Below, one piece after another: positions 40,124 to 49,395 of a DNA stretch of 64,000 nt (its first letter is position 1; every line of letters begins with the position of its first letter). The notes below the pieces were generated by a model. The model worked only from the letters and a program-made list of their open reading frames with translations, made no database searches and had not been told where the DNA came from. This DNA is from Alphaproteobacteria bacterium (GTDB taxonomy: Bacteria; Pseudomonadota; Alphaproteobacteria; Rhizobiales; Xanthobacteraceae): positions 34,861 to 98,860 of the forward strand of contig VGEP01000016.1 of assembly GCA_016869215.1 (NCBI GenBank), written 5' to 3'. A program made the position numbers and the translations under genes.

Positions 40124-41224
40124 TCAGAGCTTGTAGAGCGCCCGCGCGTTGTCGGCGTAGACCATACGCCGTTGCGCGATCGTGAGGCTCGGCGGGAGCG
40201 ACGTGAACGGATCGTCGAAGTCCCAGTGGGGATAGTCGGACGAAAACATGATCCGGTCGAAACCGATCCACTCCATCACCTCGATCAGGTGATCGGGATT
40301 CTCGGTCTCCTCCATCGGCTGCGTCGTCACCCAGAAATTTTCGCGGATATATTCGGACGGCGCCTTCTTCAGGTGCGGCACCTCGTCCTTGAGCCGCTTC
40401 CAGTTCTTGTCGAGCCGCCAGCCGAGCGACGGCAGCCAGCCGAAGCCGCATTCGATCAGCACCACCTTGAGGCCGGGGAACCGCTCGAACACGCCTTCCA
40501 TGATGAAGCTCGTCACCATGGCCTGCGCGCCGGTGGCATGCTCGGTCATCTCCTCGATGTAGAACGAAGGATGCCCCGAATTGGTTAGCGGCCATCCGCC
40601 GTAACCAAAGGCGTGGATGCCGACCGGCAGTCCGGCCTCGACCGCGGCCTCGTAGATCGGCCAGTAGCGCTTGCGTCCCGCCGCCTCCGCAGTCCGGCTC
40701 AGCAGGAACACCTGCTTGAATTCCTTGTTCGAGGCGCGCTTGCGAACTTCGGCGGCTGCGGCCACGCCGTCCTCGTAGGGCACGACGATCGAGGGCTTGA
40801 AGCGCGCGTCTCTGGCGTGCCACTGCGTGAACTGCACGTCGTTCGCGGCAGAGGCGAGCGCGGCCGAAAGCTCGCCGTTCTGGTCGCCGTTCCCGGTGGA
40901 TTGTCCCAGCGGCGTCAAGATCGCGTGGTCGATGCCGTAGAAGTCCAGGTGCTGCTCGCGGCAAAAATCGACGTCGCTCCCGGGTGTTCCGCCGTTCGGC
41001 GGCCAGGCATCGCGGCGCGACGCCTGCGGCGCGATCTTCGGATAATTGTAGCCCTTGGCCTGCCCGTGCCGCTGACGGCTGCCGTAAGTCTGCAGATAAC
41101 TCCACCACTGATTGGTGAGAAACGGCTTCATCTGCTCGTGGGTCAGCCGCGGATGGAAGTCGCAGTCGACGATCGAAAGCCTGGCTCCCTGTGCGCGCTC
41201 CTTCGACATGACTTCCATGTTCAT
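40124..41224 (-). CDS. Amidohydrolase-2 family protein (decarboxylase-like), second of a pair
   Basis: Encodes 366 residues of the metal-dependent TIM-barrel hydrolase family that includes ACMSD and related decarboxylases. DCDFHPRL (about residue 20) gives the first D-x-H metal pair, GIHAFGYGG a further histidine, and FSSDYPHWDFDDP the late metal aspartate. The start overlaps the upstream amidohydrolase stop (ATGA). Its product might be a decarboxylated or hydrolysed aromatic intermediate; this is inferred from family only. Confidence 0.85.
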   Translation of the reverse strand: MNMEVMSKERAQGARLSIVDCDFHPRLTHEQMKPFLTNQWWSYLQTYGSRQRHGQAKGYNYPKIAPQASRRDAWPPNGGTPGSDVDFCREQHLDFYGIDHAILTPLGQSTGNGDQNGELSAALASAANDVQFTQWHARDARFKPSIVVPYEDGVAAAAEVRKRASNKEFKQVFLLSRTAEAAGRKRYWPIYEAAVEAGLPVGIHAFGYGGWPLTNSGHPSFYIEEMTEHATGAQAMVTSFIMEGVFERFPGLKVVLIECGFGWLPSLGWRLDKNWKRLKDEVPHLKKAPSEYIRENFWVTTQPMEETENPDHLIEVMEWIGFDRIMFSSDYPHWDFDDPFTSLPPSLTIAQRRMVYADNARALYKL

Positions 41225-42318
41225 CGCGCATCCTCCCTGAGCCGGGCATAGGTCGCGAGCGGGTTGTCGATCGCGATCTTGCGTCGCAGCGCCGGCGAAA
41301 TCCCGGCCGGCATCGTGGCGTCGCCCTCGAACTGCCAATGCGGATAATCCGAGGCGTAGAGCAGTATATCATCGGAACGCAAATGTTCGATGGCCCGTTC
41401 CACGATATGTGGATCGTCGGGGGTATCAAGCGGTTGAATCGTCATGCGGAAATGATCGCGCACGATCTCGCCGGGAGAACGGTCGACCCAGGGCACCTCG
41501 GTCCGCAATCCTCGCCAGAACTTGTCGAAGCGCCACAAAAATGCCGACAGCCATGTCACCCCCGATTCGATCAGCACCACCTTCAGCTCGGGATGCTTGG
41601 CAAACACGCCCTCGGTGATCAGGCTTGCGACCTGGGACTGGAAGCCCTGCGATTGCGCCGCATAGTCCTCGATGTACCAGGTCGGCCATCCGAGCGCGGT
41701 CACGGGATTGCGATAGGCGGAGCCGGCGTGAATGCCGATCGGCAGACCATGGCGGATGGCGGCGGCGTAGATCGGCCAGTAATGACGGCGCCCGAGCGGC
41801 ACTTCCTGCATGCAGAGCATCAGCACCTGGACGAAACGCCTGTCCCTGGCGCAACGCTCGATTTCGTCGACGGCGTACTCGACGTTCTGCATCGGCACGA
41901 CGATCGAAGCGCGCAGCCGCGGATCGCGGTCGAGCCACTCCTTCGCGATCCAATCGTTGAGGGCGCAGCAAAACGCCCGCGCCATGTCCTCGCTGTAGAC
42001 GAGTTGGACGCCGTACAGGCAGTTGAGGATCGCGGTCCCGGCCTGCCAGCGGCCGCAGACCTGGGCGGCCAGCTCCGTTGCGCCGGTCGCCGCAAATCCG
42101 TCCTTGCCGCGCCACTCCGGGCGCGACGTCAGCGGCGACTTGGTCGGATAGCTGATCGACTCCAGCGAAGCGATGCCGCGGGACACAATCGACTCCGCCC
42201 AGAAGGGCTCAAGGTAAGGTAGCAGCGCCTTGTTGTCCGGCACCGTCGGATGCACGTCGCAATCGATGGCACCCGGCTCGAGCGAAGGACCGGCCGGTTC
42301 TGGAGACGATATGGACAT
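41221..42318 (-). CDS. Amidohydrolase-2 family protein (decarboxylase-like), first of a pair
   Basis: Encodes 365 residues. IDCDVHPTVP gives the first metal pair, GIHAGSAYRNPV another histidine, and YASDYPHWQFEG the late metal aspartate. It is clearly related to, but not a recent copy of, the adjacent paralogue. It leads a minus-strand operon with the second amidohydrolase and the Rieske protein. It is divergent from the luciferase-like gene across about 115 bp, so the two sides may be regulated together. Confidence 0.85.
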   Translation of the reverse strand: MSISSPEPAGPSLEPGAIDCDVHPTVPDNKALLPYLEPFWAESIVSRGIASLESISYPTKSPLTSRPEWRGKDGFAATGATELAAQVCGRWQAGTAILNCLYGVQLVYSEDMARAFCCALNDWIAKEWLDRDPRLRASIVVPMQNVEYAVDEIERCARDRRFVQVLMLCMQEVPLGRRHYWPIYAAAIRHGLPIGIHAGSAYRNPVTALGWPTWYIEDYAAQSQGFQSQVASLITEGVFAKHPELKVVLIESGVTWLSAFLWRFDKFWRGLRTEVPWVDRSPGEIVRDHFRMTIQPLDTPDDPHIVERAIEHLRSDDILLYASDYPHWQFEGDATMPAGISPALRRKIAIDNPLATYARLREDAR

Positions 42319-42433
42319 CGCGCAATGTTAGCCCGTCCGCCGGCATCGACGCCAGATGCGGGCGTCCATGGCAATTGCGCCGCTCCCGCACTACGTTCGC
42401 CGCACCCTTCCGAGCAGGAAAACACCGGCTGTC

Positions 42434-43516
42434 ATGGAAATCGGCGTCTACACATTCGCGGAAACCACGCCCGACCCCGCGACCGGCGTCACCATCGCCG
42501 CCGGGCAGCGGTTTCGCGACCTCATTGAAGAAGTCGCGCTGGCCGATCAGGTGGGCCTCGACGTGTTCGGCATCGGCGAACATCACCGGCCGGACTTCAT
42601 CGCCTCCGCGCCGCCGATCATCCTCGCCGCCGCCGCCGAGCGCACCAAGCGGATCAAGCTGACCAGCGCCGTCACCGTGCTCAGCTCCGACGATCCCGTT
42701 CGGGTGTATCAGCAGTTCGCCACGCTCGACCTGCTGTCGAGCGGCCGGGCCGAGATCATGGCCGGGCGCGGCTCGTTCATCGAGTCGTTCCCGCTGTTCG
42801 GCTACGACCTCGACGACTACGACACGCTGTTCGCGGAAAAGCTCGAACTGCTGCTGGAAATCCGCGAGAAGCAGAAAGTCACCTGGCAGGGCACGCACCG
42901 CCCGGCGCTCAAGGACCAGGGCATCTATCCGCGTGCGCGCGCTGAACTCCCGATCTGGGTCGCGGTCGGCGGCAGCGCGCCGTCGGCGGTGCGCGCCGGC
43001 CTGCACGGCCTGCCGATGGCGCTTGCGATCATCGGCGGCATGCCGGAGCGGTTCAAACCGTTCGTGGACCTCTACCGCCGCGCGGCCGACGAGGCCGGCC
43101 ACGATCCGGCGGCGACCCCGGTCGGCATCAACACCCACGGCTATGTCGCCGACACCACGCTTCGCGCCGCCGACGAGTTCTTTCCGAGCTATGCCGCGCA
43201 GATGTCGCGCATCGGCCGCGAGCGCGGATGGCCGCCGACGACGCGCGAGCAGTTCGACGCCGGGCGCACGCCGCGCGGACACCTCATGATCGGCAGCCCG
43301 CAGGAGGTGATCGACAAGATCCTGTTCCAGCGCGAGGCGCTGGGGCATCGGCGCTATCTGATGCAGATGAGCGTCGGCACCATGCCGCACGCCCAGACCA
43401 TGCGTTCGATCGAACTGTTCGGGAACGTGGTCGCGCCGGCCGTTCGCAAAGCGACGGCCGCGGACAATCAGCCGCGCTTGGTGGAGACCACCGGTCCCGC
43501 GCCGTCGCGGGCATAG
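42434..43516 (+). CDS. Luciferase-like (LLM class) flavin-dependent oxidoreductase
   Basis: Encodes 360 residues of the bacterial luciferase-like TIM barrel. [10 protein letters not shown] begins the family core. [19 protein letters not shown] and [21 protein letters not shown] contain conserved flavin-side residues. It probably uses reduced flavin or F420-like cofactors to oxygenate a small substrate. ATG 42434 is chosen at the family start. Its last 49 bp overlap the 3' end of the convergent ldtP gene. The divergent amidohydrolase operon suggests a shared pathway. Confidence 0.85.
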   Translation: MEIGVYTFAETTPDPATGVTIAAGQRFRDLIEEVALADQVGLDVFGIGEHHRPDFIASAPPIILAAAAERTKRIKLTSAVTVLSSDDPVRVYQQFATLDLLSSGRAEIMAGRGSFIESFPLFGYDLDDYDTLFAEKLELLLEIREKQKVTWQGTHRPALKDQGIYPRARAELPIWVAVGGSAPSAVRAGLHGLPMALAIIGGMPERFKPFVDLYRRAADEAGHDPAATPVGINTHGYVADTTLRAADEFFPSYAAQMSRIGRERGWPPTTREQFDAGRTPRGHLMIGSPQEVIDKILFQREALGHRRYLMQMSVGTMPHAQTMRSIELFGNVVAPAVRKATAADNQPRLVETTGPAPSRA

Positions 43517-44748
43517 ATGTCGTCGCGAAACTGCACGACGCCGTCGGGCGTGGCCCAGGCCGTGACATAGACCCAGTAGAGCGGCACCGGACGCGATATC
43601 CGCGCGTCGAGCCGCTCGCCGCTTTTGATCGCGGCGTCGATCTCGGTGCGCGACCACTTCGGCGTCTCGACCAGAAGCCAGTTCACCAGTTCGCGCACGT
43701 TCTGCACCCGTACGCAGCCCGACGAGTGGAAGCGGAAGTCCTCGCCGAACAGGTTCTTCGACGGCGTGTCGTGCATGTATACGCCGTGCCTGCTCGGGAA
43801 GTTGATGCGGATCGAGCCGAGCGAGTTGTGGTCGCCCGGGTCCTGCTTGAACATGTAGTTGGTGGCTTCTTCCGAATACCAGTTGATCTGCGCGGGCGTC
43901 AGTTCGTTGCCCTTGGGATCGTAGATGCGGATCTTGTTGGTGGTCAGATAGTCCGGCTCTTCCTGCATCTTCGGGATCAGGTCCTTGCGGACGATCGATG
44001 CGGGCACGGTCCAGAACGGATTGAAGTTGACCTCGACGATCCGCGAGTTGATGTCGGGCGACGGCCGGTCCGGCTTGCCGACGACCGCGGTGTGGCGCGA
44101 CACCGCCACGCCGTTCTCGATCGCCTCGATCTGCGCCGCCGGAATGTTGCAGACCACGAACCGGTTGCCGAGGTTGCCGCTCATGCTGCGAAGCCGTACG
44201 AGGTTGGTGCGCAACTGCGCGAGCCGCACCTGCGCCGGAACGTTCAGCGCCTTCAGCGTCTGCTCGCGCACCACGCCGTCCACGGTCAACCCGTGCCGCG
44301 CCTGGAAGCGCCGCACCGCCGCGTCGACGTAGGAATCGTAAATCTCGGAAACGCCCGCGCTGGCGTCGAGATCGCCCGACGCCGTCAGCCTCCGTCGCAG
44401 CAGCGCGATCCCCGGATTGCGGTTGCCGAGCCGCATGCGGTCGGCGCGCGGAACATCGGGCCAGCCGCCGCGGGCCACGATGCCGTCGAACGCCTGGATC
44501 GCCTGCTCGGTGTGCTGCACGGTCGCGGGCGACAGCGTTGGCAGCGAGGCCTTCGGCATGTGGATGGTGCGCGACGCGGCGTCGAAGCCCTGGCCGAAGT
44601 CGCTGCGCAGGTTCTGCTCGATCATCGACTGCAGCAGCGCATCCTGGGCATAAGCGCGCGCGGCGACGGCCGTGCCGGCAACGGCGGCTACGGTCTTGGC
44701 CATGCGGCGCAGGACCAGGCGGCGGTCAGGATTGTCGTGCTGCGGCAT
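43468..44748 (-). CDS. ldtP: L,D-transpeptidase (YkuD domain, YcbB-like)
   Basis: Encodes 426 residues. The N-terminus has a twin-arginine-like stretch (DRRLVLRRM) and a cleavable signal ending ARAYAQDA. A peptidoglycan-binding segment, [17 protein letters not shown], lies near residue 150. The YkuD catalytic motif HSSGCVRV places the active cysteine near residue 345. It cross-links peptidoglycan by 3-3 bonds in the periplasm. The symbol ldtP is used because an LdtR-type MarR regulator lies directly upstream on the same strand, as in Liberibacter. A likely terminator separates the two. Confidence 0.88.
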   Translation of the reverse strand: MPQHDNPDRRLVLRRMAKTVAAVAGTAVAARAYAQDALLQSMIEQNLRSDFGQGFDAASRTIHMPKASLPTLSPATVQHTEQAIQAFDGIVARGGWPDVPRADRMRLGNRNPGIALLRRRLTASGDLDASAGVSEIYDSYVDAAVRRFQARHGLTVDGVVREQTLKALNVPAQVRLAQLRTNLVRLRSMSGNLGNRFVVCNIPAAQIEAIENGVAVSRHTAVVGKPDRPSPDINSRIVEVNFNPFWTVPASIVRKDLIPKMQEEPDYLTTNKIRIYDPKGNELTPAQINWYSEEATNYMFKQDPGDHNSLGSIRINFPSRHGVYMHDTPSKNLFGEDFRFHSSGCVRVQNVRELVNWLLVETPKWSRTEIDAAIKSGERLDARISRPVPLYWVYVTAWATPDGVVQFRDDIYARDGAGPVVSTKRG

Positions 44749-44924
44749 CGGGTCCCCGAATCCCCCGTGTTCGTACCCCTAAGTGGCCCCGATCGCAGGC
44801 GGGCCACAAGAGGCCGATGTTCACATCCGTGACACCGGGTATGCGGGCGTATTGGCGATTTTGTGGCCTTCCGCGGCGTCCCGTGACCCGTTCCAGCGGC
44901 GGCGGCTGCGGCAAAACGCACCGA

Positions 44925-44951
44925 GCCCCCGGCGGAGGAACGGCCGGGGGC
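44925..44951 (-). terminator. Probable terminator after ldtR
   Basis: A 9-bp perfect stem (44925-44933 with 44943-44951) has a 9-nt loop. On the minus strand it is followed by a short T-rich stretch (GTTTTG) some 10 nt later, so it may be weak. It lies between the ldtR stop and ldtP. Confidence 0.55.
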
Positions 44952-44996
44952 CCGGATCGCGGCGATGGATGGTGGTGTGGGGGCCGCGAAACCCGA

Positions 44997-45512
44997 TCAG
45001 AGGCGATAGAGGATCTGGTCGGTCCAGAAGCGCTCGAGCCGGTGCAGCGACTTGTTGAGGGTCGCAAACTCCTCGGCGTTGATGCCGCCGACCTGCTCCA
45101 CCGTGCGCACGTGCTTCTGATAGAGCCCGTCGACGATGTCGCGGACCTCCTGGCCCTTGTCGGTGAGCTTGATGCGCACCGAGCGGCGGTCGACCCGCGA
45201 ACGCTGATGATCGAGGAAGCCCATCTCGACGAGCTTCTTCAGATTGTAGGAGACGTTGGAGCCGAGGTAGTAGCCGCGCGTGCGCAGCTCGCCCGCGGTC
45301 AGCTCCTTGTCGCCGATGTTGTAGAGCAGCAGCGCCTGCACCGAGTTGATGTCGGAGCGGCCGCGGCGGTCGAACTCGTCCTTGATCACGTCCAGCAAGC
45401 GCCGATGCAGACGCTCGACCAGCGTCAAGGCATCAAGATAGAGCGGCCGGATGTGGTCGAACTTCGCCTGACGTTCGGCGGGCTCGACCGTTTTGACAAC
45501 GGTCTTCATCAT
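44997..45512 (-). CDS. ldtR: MarR-family regulator LdtR
   Basis: Encodes 171 residues with a winged-helix domain: SDINSVQALLLYNIGDKELTAGEL, GSNVSYNLKKLVEMGFLDHQRS and DRRSVRIKLTDKG. It matches LdtR, a MarR-type activator of L,D-transpeptidase and cell-envelope genes described in Liberibacter and Sinorhizobium. ATG 45512 has GGAAGG upstream; ATG 45509 is a twin start. An AT-richer 259-bp region upstream (45513-45771) should hold its promoter; no specific operator was identified. Confidence 0.88.
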   Translation of the reverse strand: MMKTVVKTVEPAERQAKFDHIRPLYLDALTLVERLHRRLLDVIKDEFDRRGRSDINSVQALLLYNIGDKELTAGELRTRGYYLGSNVSYNLKKLVEMGFLDHQRSRVDRRSVRIKLTDKGQEVRDIVDGLYQKHVRTVEQVGGINAEEFATLNKSLHRLERFWTDQILYRL

Positions 45513-45771
45513 GACGCCTTCCCGTATGTTTTTGTCGCGTTTTCGACGGGCCCTGTTCCCCCGTCGGTGTACGGACCATAGGCGTAACCGTTGAACATCG
45601 GCTTAAATTGTAGAATGAAGATTAGGTTTAAACGTCGCCTAGAATTGCAGACAGTTGCTGGGTTCGGCGGCGGTCGCGACGGCATTCCAGGCGCAATGCG
45701 GTTGTCGGCACGCGAAGGTTCGCGCAACGCTGGTTCCGCTGCAATTCGTTAACCGTCGGCCCGGAGGCGCG

Positions 45772-46656
45772 TCAGCCGCGAACGAAACGGATCACGCCCG
45801 AGAAGTCCCGCCCGGCCTCCCCGCTCGCAACATAGGCCTCGTAAATTCGGGCGGCGTCGGCGCCGAGCGGCGTCGTTGCGCCGGCGGCCGCAGCCGCGTC
45901 CTGCGCCAGCTTGAGGTCCTTGAGCATCATCGCCGCGGTGAAGCCCGCCTGATAGTCGCGATTGGCGGGCGACGCCGGCACCAGGCCCGGCACCGGGCAA
46001 TAGCTCGTCATCGACCAGCACTGGCCGGACGACTTCGACGCGATGTCGAACAGGCGCTGCGCATCGAGGCCGAGCTTCTCGGCCAGCACGAAGGCCTCAG
46101 ACACCGCGATCATCGAAATGCCGAGGACCATGTTGTTGCAGATTTTCGCGGCCTGACCGTTCCCCGAACCGCCGGCGTGCACGATGGTCTTGCCCATCGC
46201 CCCGAACACCGGCTTGGCGCGCGCGAAGGCTGCGTCCGTGCCGCCGACCATGAAGGTCAGCGTGCCGGCCTGCGCGCCGCCGACGCCGCCGGACACCGGC
46301 GCATCCAGCATCGCATGCCCCCTGCCCTCGGCGGCCTTCGAAACGTCGCGCGCGGTCGCGACATCGATCGTCGAGCAGTCGATCAGCAACGCGCCGGGCG
46401 CAGCGGACGCAAGCACTCCGCCCGCGCCGAGATAAACCTCGCGCACCTGCTGGCCCGCCGGCAGCATGGTGACGACGATCTCAGCGCCCGCTGCCGCGCC
46501 CGCGACGTCGCCCGCGGCCGTGCCGCCCGCTGCTGCAAGCGCGTCGGCCTGCGCCTTGCTCACGTCGAAGCCCTGCACCGCATGTCCGGCCTTGAGCAGG
46601 TTCTTCGCCATCGGCAGGCCCATGTTGCCGAGCCCGATGAAGCCGATCGTGGCCAT
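45772..46656 (-). CDS. mmsB: 3-hydroxyisobutyrate dehydrogenase
   Basis: Encodes 294 residues. The NAD motif GFIGLGNMGLPMA is N-terminal, DAPVSGGVGGAQAGTLTFMVGG is the substrate segment, and GQAAKICNN carries the catalytic lysine. It oxidises 3-hydroxyisobutyrate to methylmalonate semialdehyde in valine breakdown. The start at 46656 is preferred over 46662 because GGGAGG lies 6 nt upstream of it but directly touches the 46662 ATG. The hydrolase that makes its substrate is encoded at 48334-49395. Confidence 0.92.
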   Translation of the reverse strand: MATIGFIGLGNMGLPMAKNLLKAGHAVQGFDVSKAQADALAAAGGTAAGDVAGAAAGAEIVVTMLPAGQQVREVYLGAGGVLASAAPGALLIDCSTIDVATARDVSKAAEGRGHAMLDAPVSGGVGGAQAGTLTFMVGGTDAAFARAKPVFGAMGKTIVHAGGSGNGQAAKICNNMVLGISMIAVSEAFVLAEKLGLDAQRLFDIASKSSGQCWSMTSYCPVPGLVPASPANRDYQAGFTAAMMLKDLKLAQDAAAAAGATTPLGADAARIYEAYVASGEAGRDFSGVIRFVRG

Positions 46657-46723
46657 ATTCATCCTCCCGCATATTTGCGGCCATTAAGCCCGAGACCCCC
46701 GCTGCGTGAAAGGGGCAAACGAA

Positions 46724-46753
46724 AATCCCGCCCGGCGCGGGCCGGACGGGATT
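46724..46753 (-). terminator. Intrinsic terminator of the Bug-type receptor gene
   Basis: A 13-bp stem with one mismatch (46724-46736 with 46741-46753) and a GCGG loop is followed on the minus strand by TTTTCGTTT. It lies just past the receptor stop at 46776, so mmsB probably has its own promoter in 46657-46723. Confidence 0.85.
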
Positions 46754-46775
46754 GCTGGGCGGTATGTGTTTGCAG

Positions 46776-47762
46776 CTATTGCTGCTTGGCCACGCCCGCC
46801 GCCTTGGCAAGCTCGACCGCCTCGGGCGTTTCCTTGGCGATGCGGGCGTCGAATTGCGCGGGCGTGAGCGTCAGCGGCTCGACCGCCATTTTGCCGAGCC
46901 GTTCCTTGACCGGCGCGCTGGCGAGCGCCTTGACCACCTCGGCGTGGATTCTCTCGACCACCGGGCGCGGCGTCTGCTTGACCACCATGGCCCCGATCCA
47001 GAAGTCGAAGCCCGAGTTCGGGAAGCCCGCTTCGACCGTGGTCGGCACGTTGGGCAATCCGGCGGCGCGGCTGCTGCTGCTCACCGCGAGCGGAATGACC
47101 TTGCCCTCGGCGACGAGCGGAAGCGCCGGCGTGATCGGGCAGAAGTACACGTCCACGCGGCCCGCGATGACCTCGGTCAGCGCCTCGGGCGCGCCGCGGA
47201 ACGGCACCAGCTGGCCGGTGAATCCCGCGGCCACGCGGAAGCGCTCCATGGTCAGATGCGGCGGCGAGCCGATGCCGGCGGCCGCGTAGTTGAGCGAGCC
47301 GGGCTTGGCCTTGGCGCGGTCGACCAGCTCCTTCAGCGTCTTGACGCCTTTCGACGGCGCGATCACCAGCACCAGCGGCACGTTGCCGAGCGGCGTGATG
47401 CCGGCGAAATCGCGTGGCGGGTCCCAGGGCATCGACTGGATCGCGGGCGTGGTGATGAACGAATTGGAGTGCACCAGGATGGTGTGGCCGTCCGGGTCCG
47501 CGGACTTGACCGCGCCGATGCCGATCGCGCCGCCGCCGCCGGGACGATTTTCCACAATGATATTCTGCCCCACCTGCTTCGACACCTGCTCGAACACGGC
47601 GCGGGGCACGAGGTCGGTGGCGCTGCCGGCCGAAAACGGCACGATGATGCGCACGGTCTTGGTCGGCCAGGCTGCGGCCTGGGCGGCGGCGGGTGCGCTC
47701 CAACCCGCCGTTGCAACTGCGACCGAACCCACTCCGAGTTTCAGAACTTCACGACGATTCAT
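46776..47762 (-). CDS. Bug-type (TctC family) periplasmic solute receptor
   Basis: Encodes 328 residues. A twin-arginine-like signal (MNRREVLKLGVGSVAVAT) leads to an Ala-rich cleavage zone ending AAAQAAA. The mature part has VRIIVPFSAGSATDLVPRAV and VENRPGGGGAIGIGAVKSADPDGHTIL, hallmarks of Bug proteins, which bind carboxylates with or without a tripartite tricarboxylate transporter. No TctA or TctB genes are nearby, so it is an orphan receptor. ATG 47762 has GGAGAG 6 nt upstream. It lies within a presumed valine-degradation region; the ligand is unknown. Confidence 0.88.
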   Translation of the reverse strand: MNRREVLKLGVGSVAVATAGWSAPAAAQAAAWPTKTVRIIVPFSAGSATDLVPRAVFEQVSKQVGQNIIVENRPGGGGAIGIGAVKSADPDGHTILVHSNSFITTPAIQSMPWDPPRDFAGITPLGNVPLVLVIAPSKGVKTLKELVDRAKAKPGSLNYAAAGIGSPPHLTMERFRVAAGFTGQLVPFRGAPEALTEVIAGRVDVYFCPITPALPLVAEGKVIPLAVSSSSRAAGLPNVPTTVEAGFPNSGFDFWIGAMVVKQTPRPVVERIHAEVVKALASAPVKERLGKMAVEPLTLTPAQFDARIAKETPEAVELAKAAGVAKQQ

Positions 47763-47890
47763 TCCCATCTCTCCATTCCACGGCGACTGGCCGTTCCAGA
47801 TCATGAGGCCCCCAACCTCGGCGACGTTGACGCGCGACGAAAACTCCCATTGCGCTTGGCGCGGCGCAAGGCCGCGCGCCGTCGCAGGCG

Positions 47891-48337
47891 TTATCCCGGA
47901 TGCTCGCGCGCCGACTGGATCGCCAGGAACAGATAAAACACGAGCAGCACCGCCTCGATCGCGACGACCGGCATCCGGCCGCCGTAGACCTGCGGAAAGA
48001 TGATCTCGACCGCGGCCATCGACACGGTTGCGGTCAGCCACACCACCGCGCCCCATGGCGCCGCGAGCCACAGGCCCACCGCGGCGACCAGATCGATCAC
48101 GGCGAAGAACACGGTCGCGGTCTGCCACGGCACGGTCTGGGCCTCGAAGCCGCCTTCGGGGCCCGTGAAGCCGCACACCACGGCCCAGTGATAGAGCCCC
48201 TTCGCCATCGACAGCACCGCCATCACCCGCAGGAACAGCAGCAGGTGGCCGGTCCAGCGCACCGTCTGCGCCGCCGGCTGTTCGGCCTGCACCGGATCGA
48301 GCGTGCGGGCGGGATCGGTCGCGTAAGGATCGCTCAC
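47891..48337 (-). CDS. Small membrane protein (DUF6163-like)
   Basis: Encodes 148 residues with four predicted membrane segments after a polar N-terminus of about 27 residues: near 30-50 (LLLFLRVMAVLSMAKGLYHW), 72-90 (ATVFFAVIDLVAAVGLWLA), 96-115 and 121-142. It resembles a hyphomicrobial membrane family that I recall as DUF6163; the name is uncertain. It starts within the last 4 bp of the hydrolase gene, so the two are co-translated. Function unknown. Confidence 0.75.
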   Translation of the reverse strand: MSDPYATDPARTLDPVQAEQPAAQTVRWTGHLLLFLRVMAVLSMAKGLYHWAVVCGFTGPEGGFEAQTVPWQTATVFFAVIDLVAAVGLWLAAPWGAVVWLTATVSMAAVEIIFPQVYGGRMPVVAIEAVLLVFYLFLAIQSAREHPG

Positions 48338-49395
48338 GGCAGCACCAGATCGTCCGGGCCCAGCGCCGCGAAGTGCCGCGCGACGTCCGCGGGCGTCACA
48401 TCGCCGAGCGTCGAAGGCTTCCAGCGCGGGGCGCCGTCCTTGTCCACGATCACCGCGCGCACTCCTTCGTAGAAGTCATGGCCGTGAATGATCCGGGACA
48501 CTATGCGGAACTCGGTCTGCATGCACGCGCCGAATGTCATCTGCCGCCCGGCGCGGACCTGCGCAAGCGCAATCTTCAGGCTGGTCGGCGACTTGGTCCG
48601 GATGGTGGCTGCCGCGGCCTTGGCAAAATCCGCATCGGTGCCACCCTGCGAGGCTTCGCGATCGAGCGCCGCCAGGATCGTCTCGACGCTGTCGCCCGCG
48701 AACATCCGGTCGATCGCCGGGCGCTTCGCGGCAACCGGCGCTTCGCCGGGCGGCGCGGCGAAATCCGCAAGAACCGCATCGACCGGGTTTGATCCAGCCA
48801 ACGCATCGGCAAGTTCGCCAAAGCGGCCCGACGCCACGCGATGGGTCGCAATCGTTGCGGCAACGGCGTCGTTCGCACCGAGGCGTTCGCCGGTCAGCGC
48901 GCAGTAAGCGCCGAGCTCGCCCGGAAGCCGCGGCAGCACATAGGTCGCGCCCACGTCCGGAAAGAAACCGATGCTCACCTCCGGCATGGCGAACACATAG
49001 CGGTCGCCCGCCACGCGATGCCTGCCGTGCACGGACAAACCCACGCCGCCGCCCATGCAGATGCCGTCGATCAGCGCAATGCAGGGCTTGGGATAGTGCT
49101 TGATGCGGACGTTGAGGATGTACTCCTCGCGCCAGAACGGCAGCATGTCGGCGTGGCGGCCGGCAATGCCGAGATCGTAGAGCGCGCGGATGTCGCCGCC
49201 GGCGCAGAACGCTCGGCCGCCAGCGCCGGTGACGACGATCCGCGTCACGGCGGGGTCGTGCTCCCATTCGTCGAGCTTGGCCGCAAGCAGCCGCACCATG
49301 TTCAGGGTCAGCGCGTTCAGCGCTTTCGGCCGGTTGAGCGTGACGAGGCCCGCCGCGCCGCGCCGCTCGAACAGGATTTCGGGTTCGCCGGTCAA
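48334..49395 (-). CDS. 3-hydroxyisobutyryl-CoA hydrolase (crotonase family)
   Basis: Encodes 353 residues from a TTG start. The crotonase core has GGRAFCAGGDIRALYD and DGICMGGGVGLSVHG, and the PEVSIGFFPDVGATYVLPRLPG segment carries the catalytic Glu and Asp typical of this hydrolase. The length is also typical of 3-hydroxyisobutyryl-CoA hydrolases and longer than plain hydratases. It cleaves 3-hydroxyisobutyryl-CoA in valine breakdown, providing the substrate for mmsB. The TTG at 49395 overlaps the DUF1772 stop (TTGA). The gene overlaps the small membrane gene at its other end. Confidence 0.87.
   Translation of the reverse strand: MTGEPEILFERRGAAGLVTLNRPKALNALTLNMVRLLAAKLDEWEHDPAVTRIVVTGAGGRAFCAGGDIRALYDLGIAGRHADMLPFWREEYILNVRIKHYPKPCIALIDGICMGGGVGLSVHGRHRVAGDRYVFAMPEVSIGFFPDVGATYVLPRLPGELGAYCALTGERLGANDAVAATIATHRVASGRFGELADALAGSNPVDAVLADFAAPPGEAPVAAKRPAIDRMFAGDSVETILAALDREASQGGTDADFAKAAAATIRTKSPTSLKIALAQVRAGRQMTFGACMQTEFRIVSRIIHGHDFYEGVRAVIVDKDGAPRWKPSTLGDVTPADVARHFAALGPDDLVLP

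Noticed and set aside
45509..45727. Small minus-strand open frame covering the ldtR promoter
   Set aside because: It overlaps the ldtR start in another frame, lacks a ribosome site and resembles no family.
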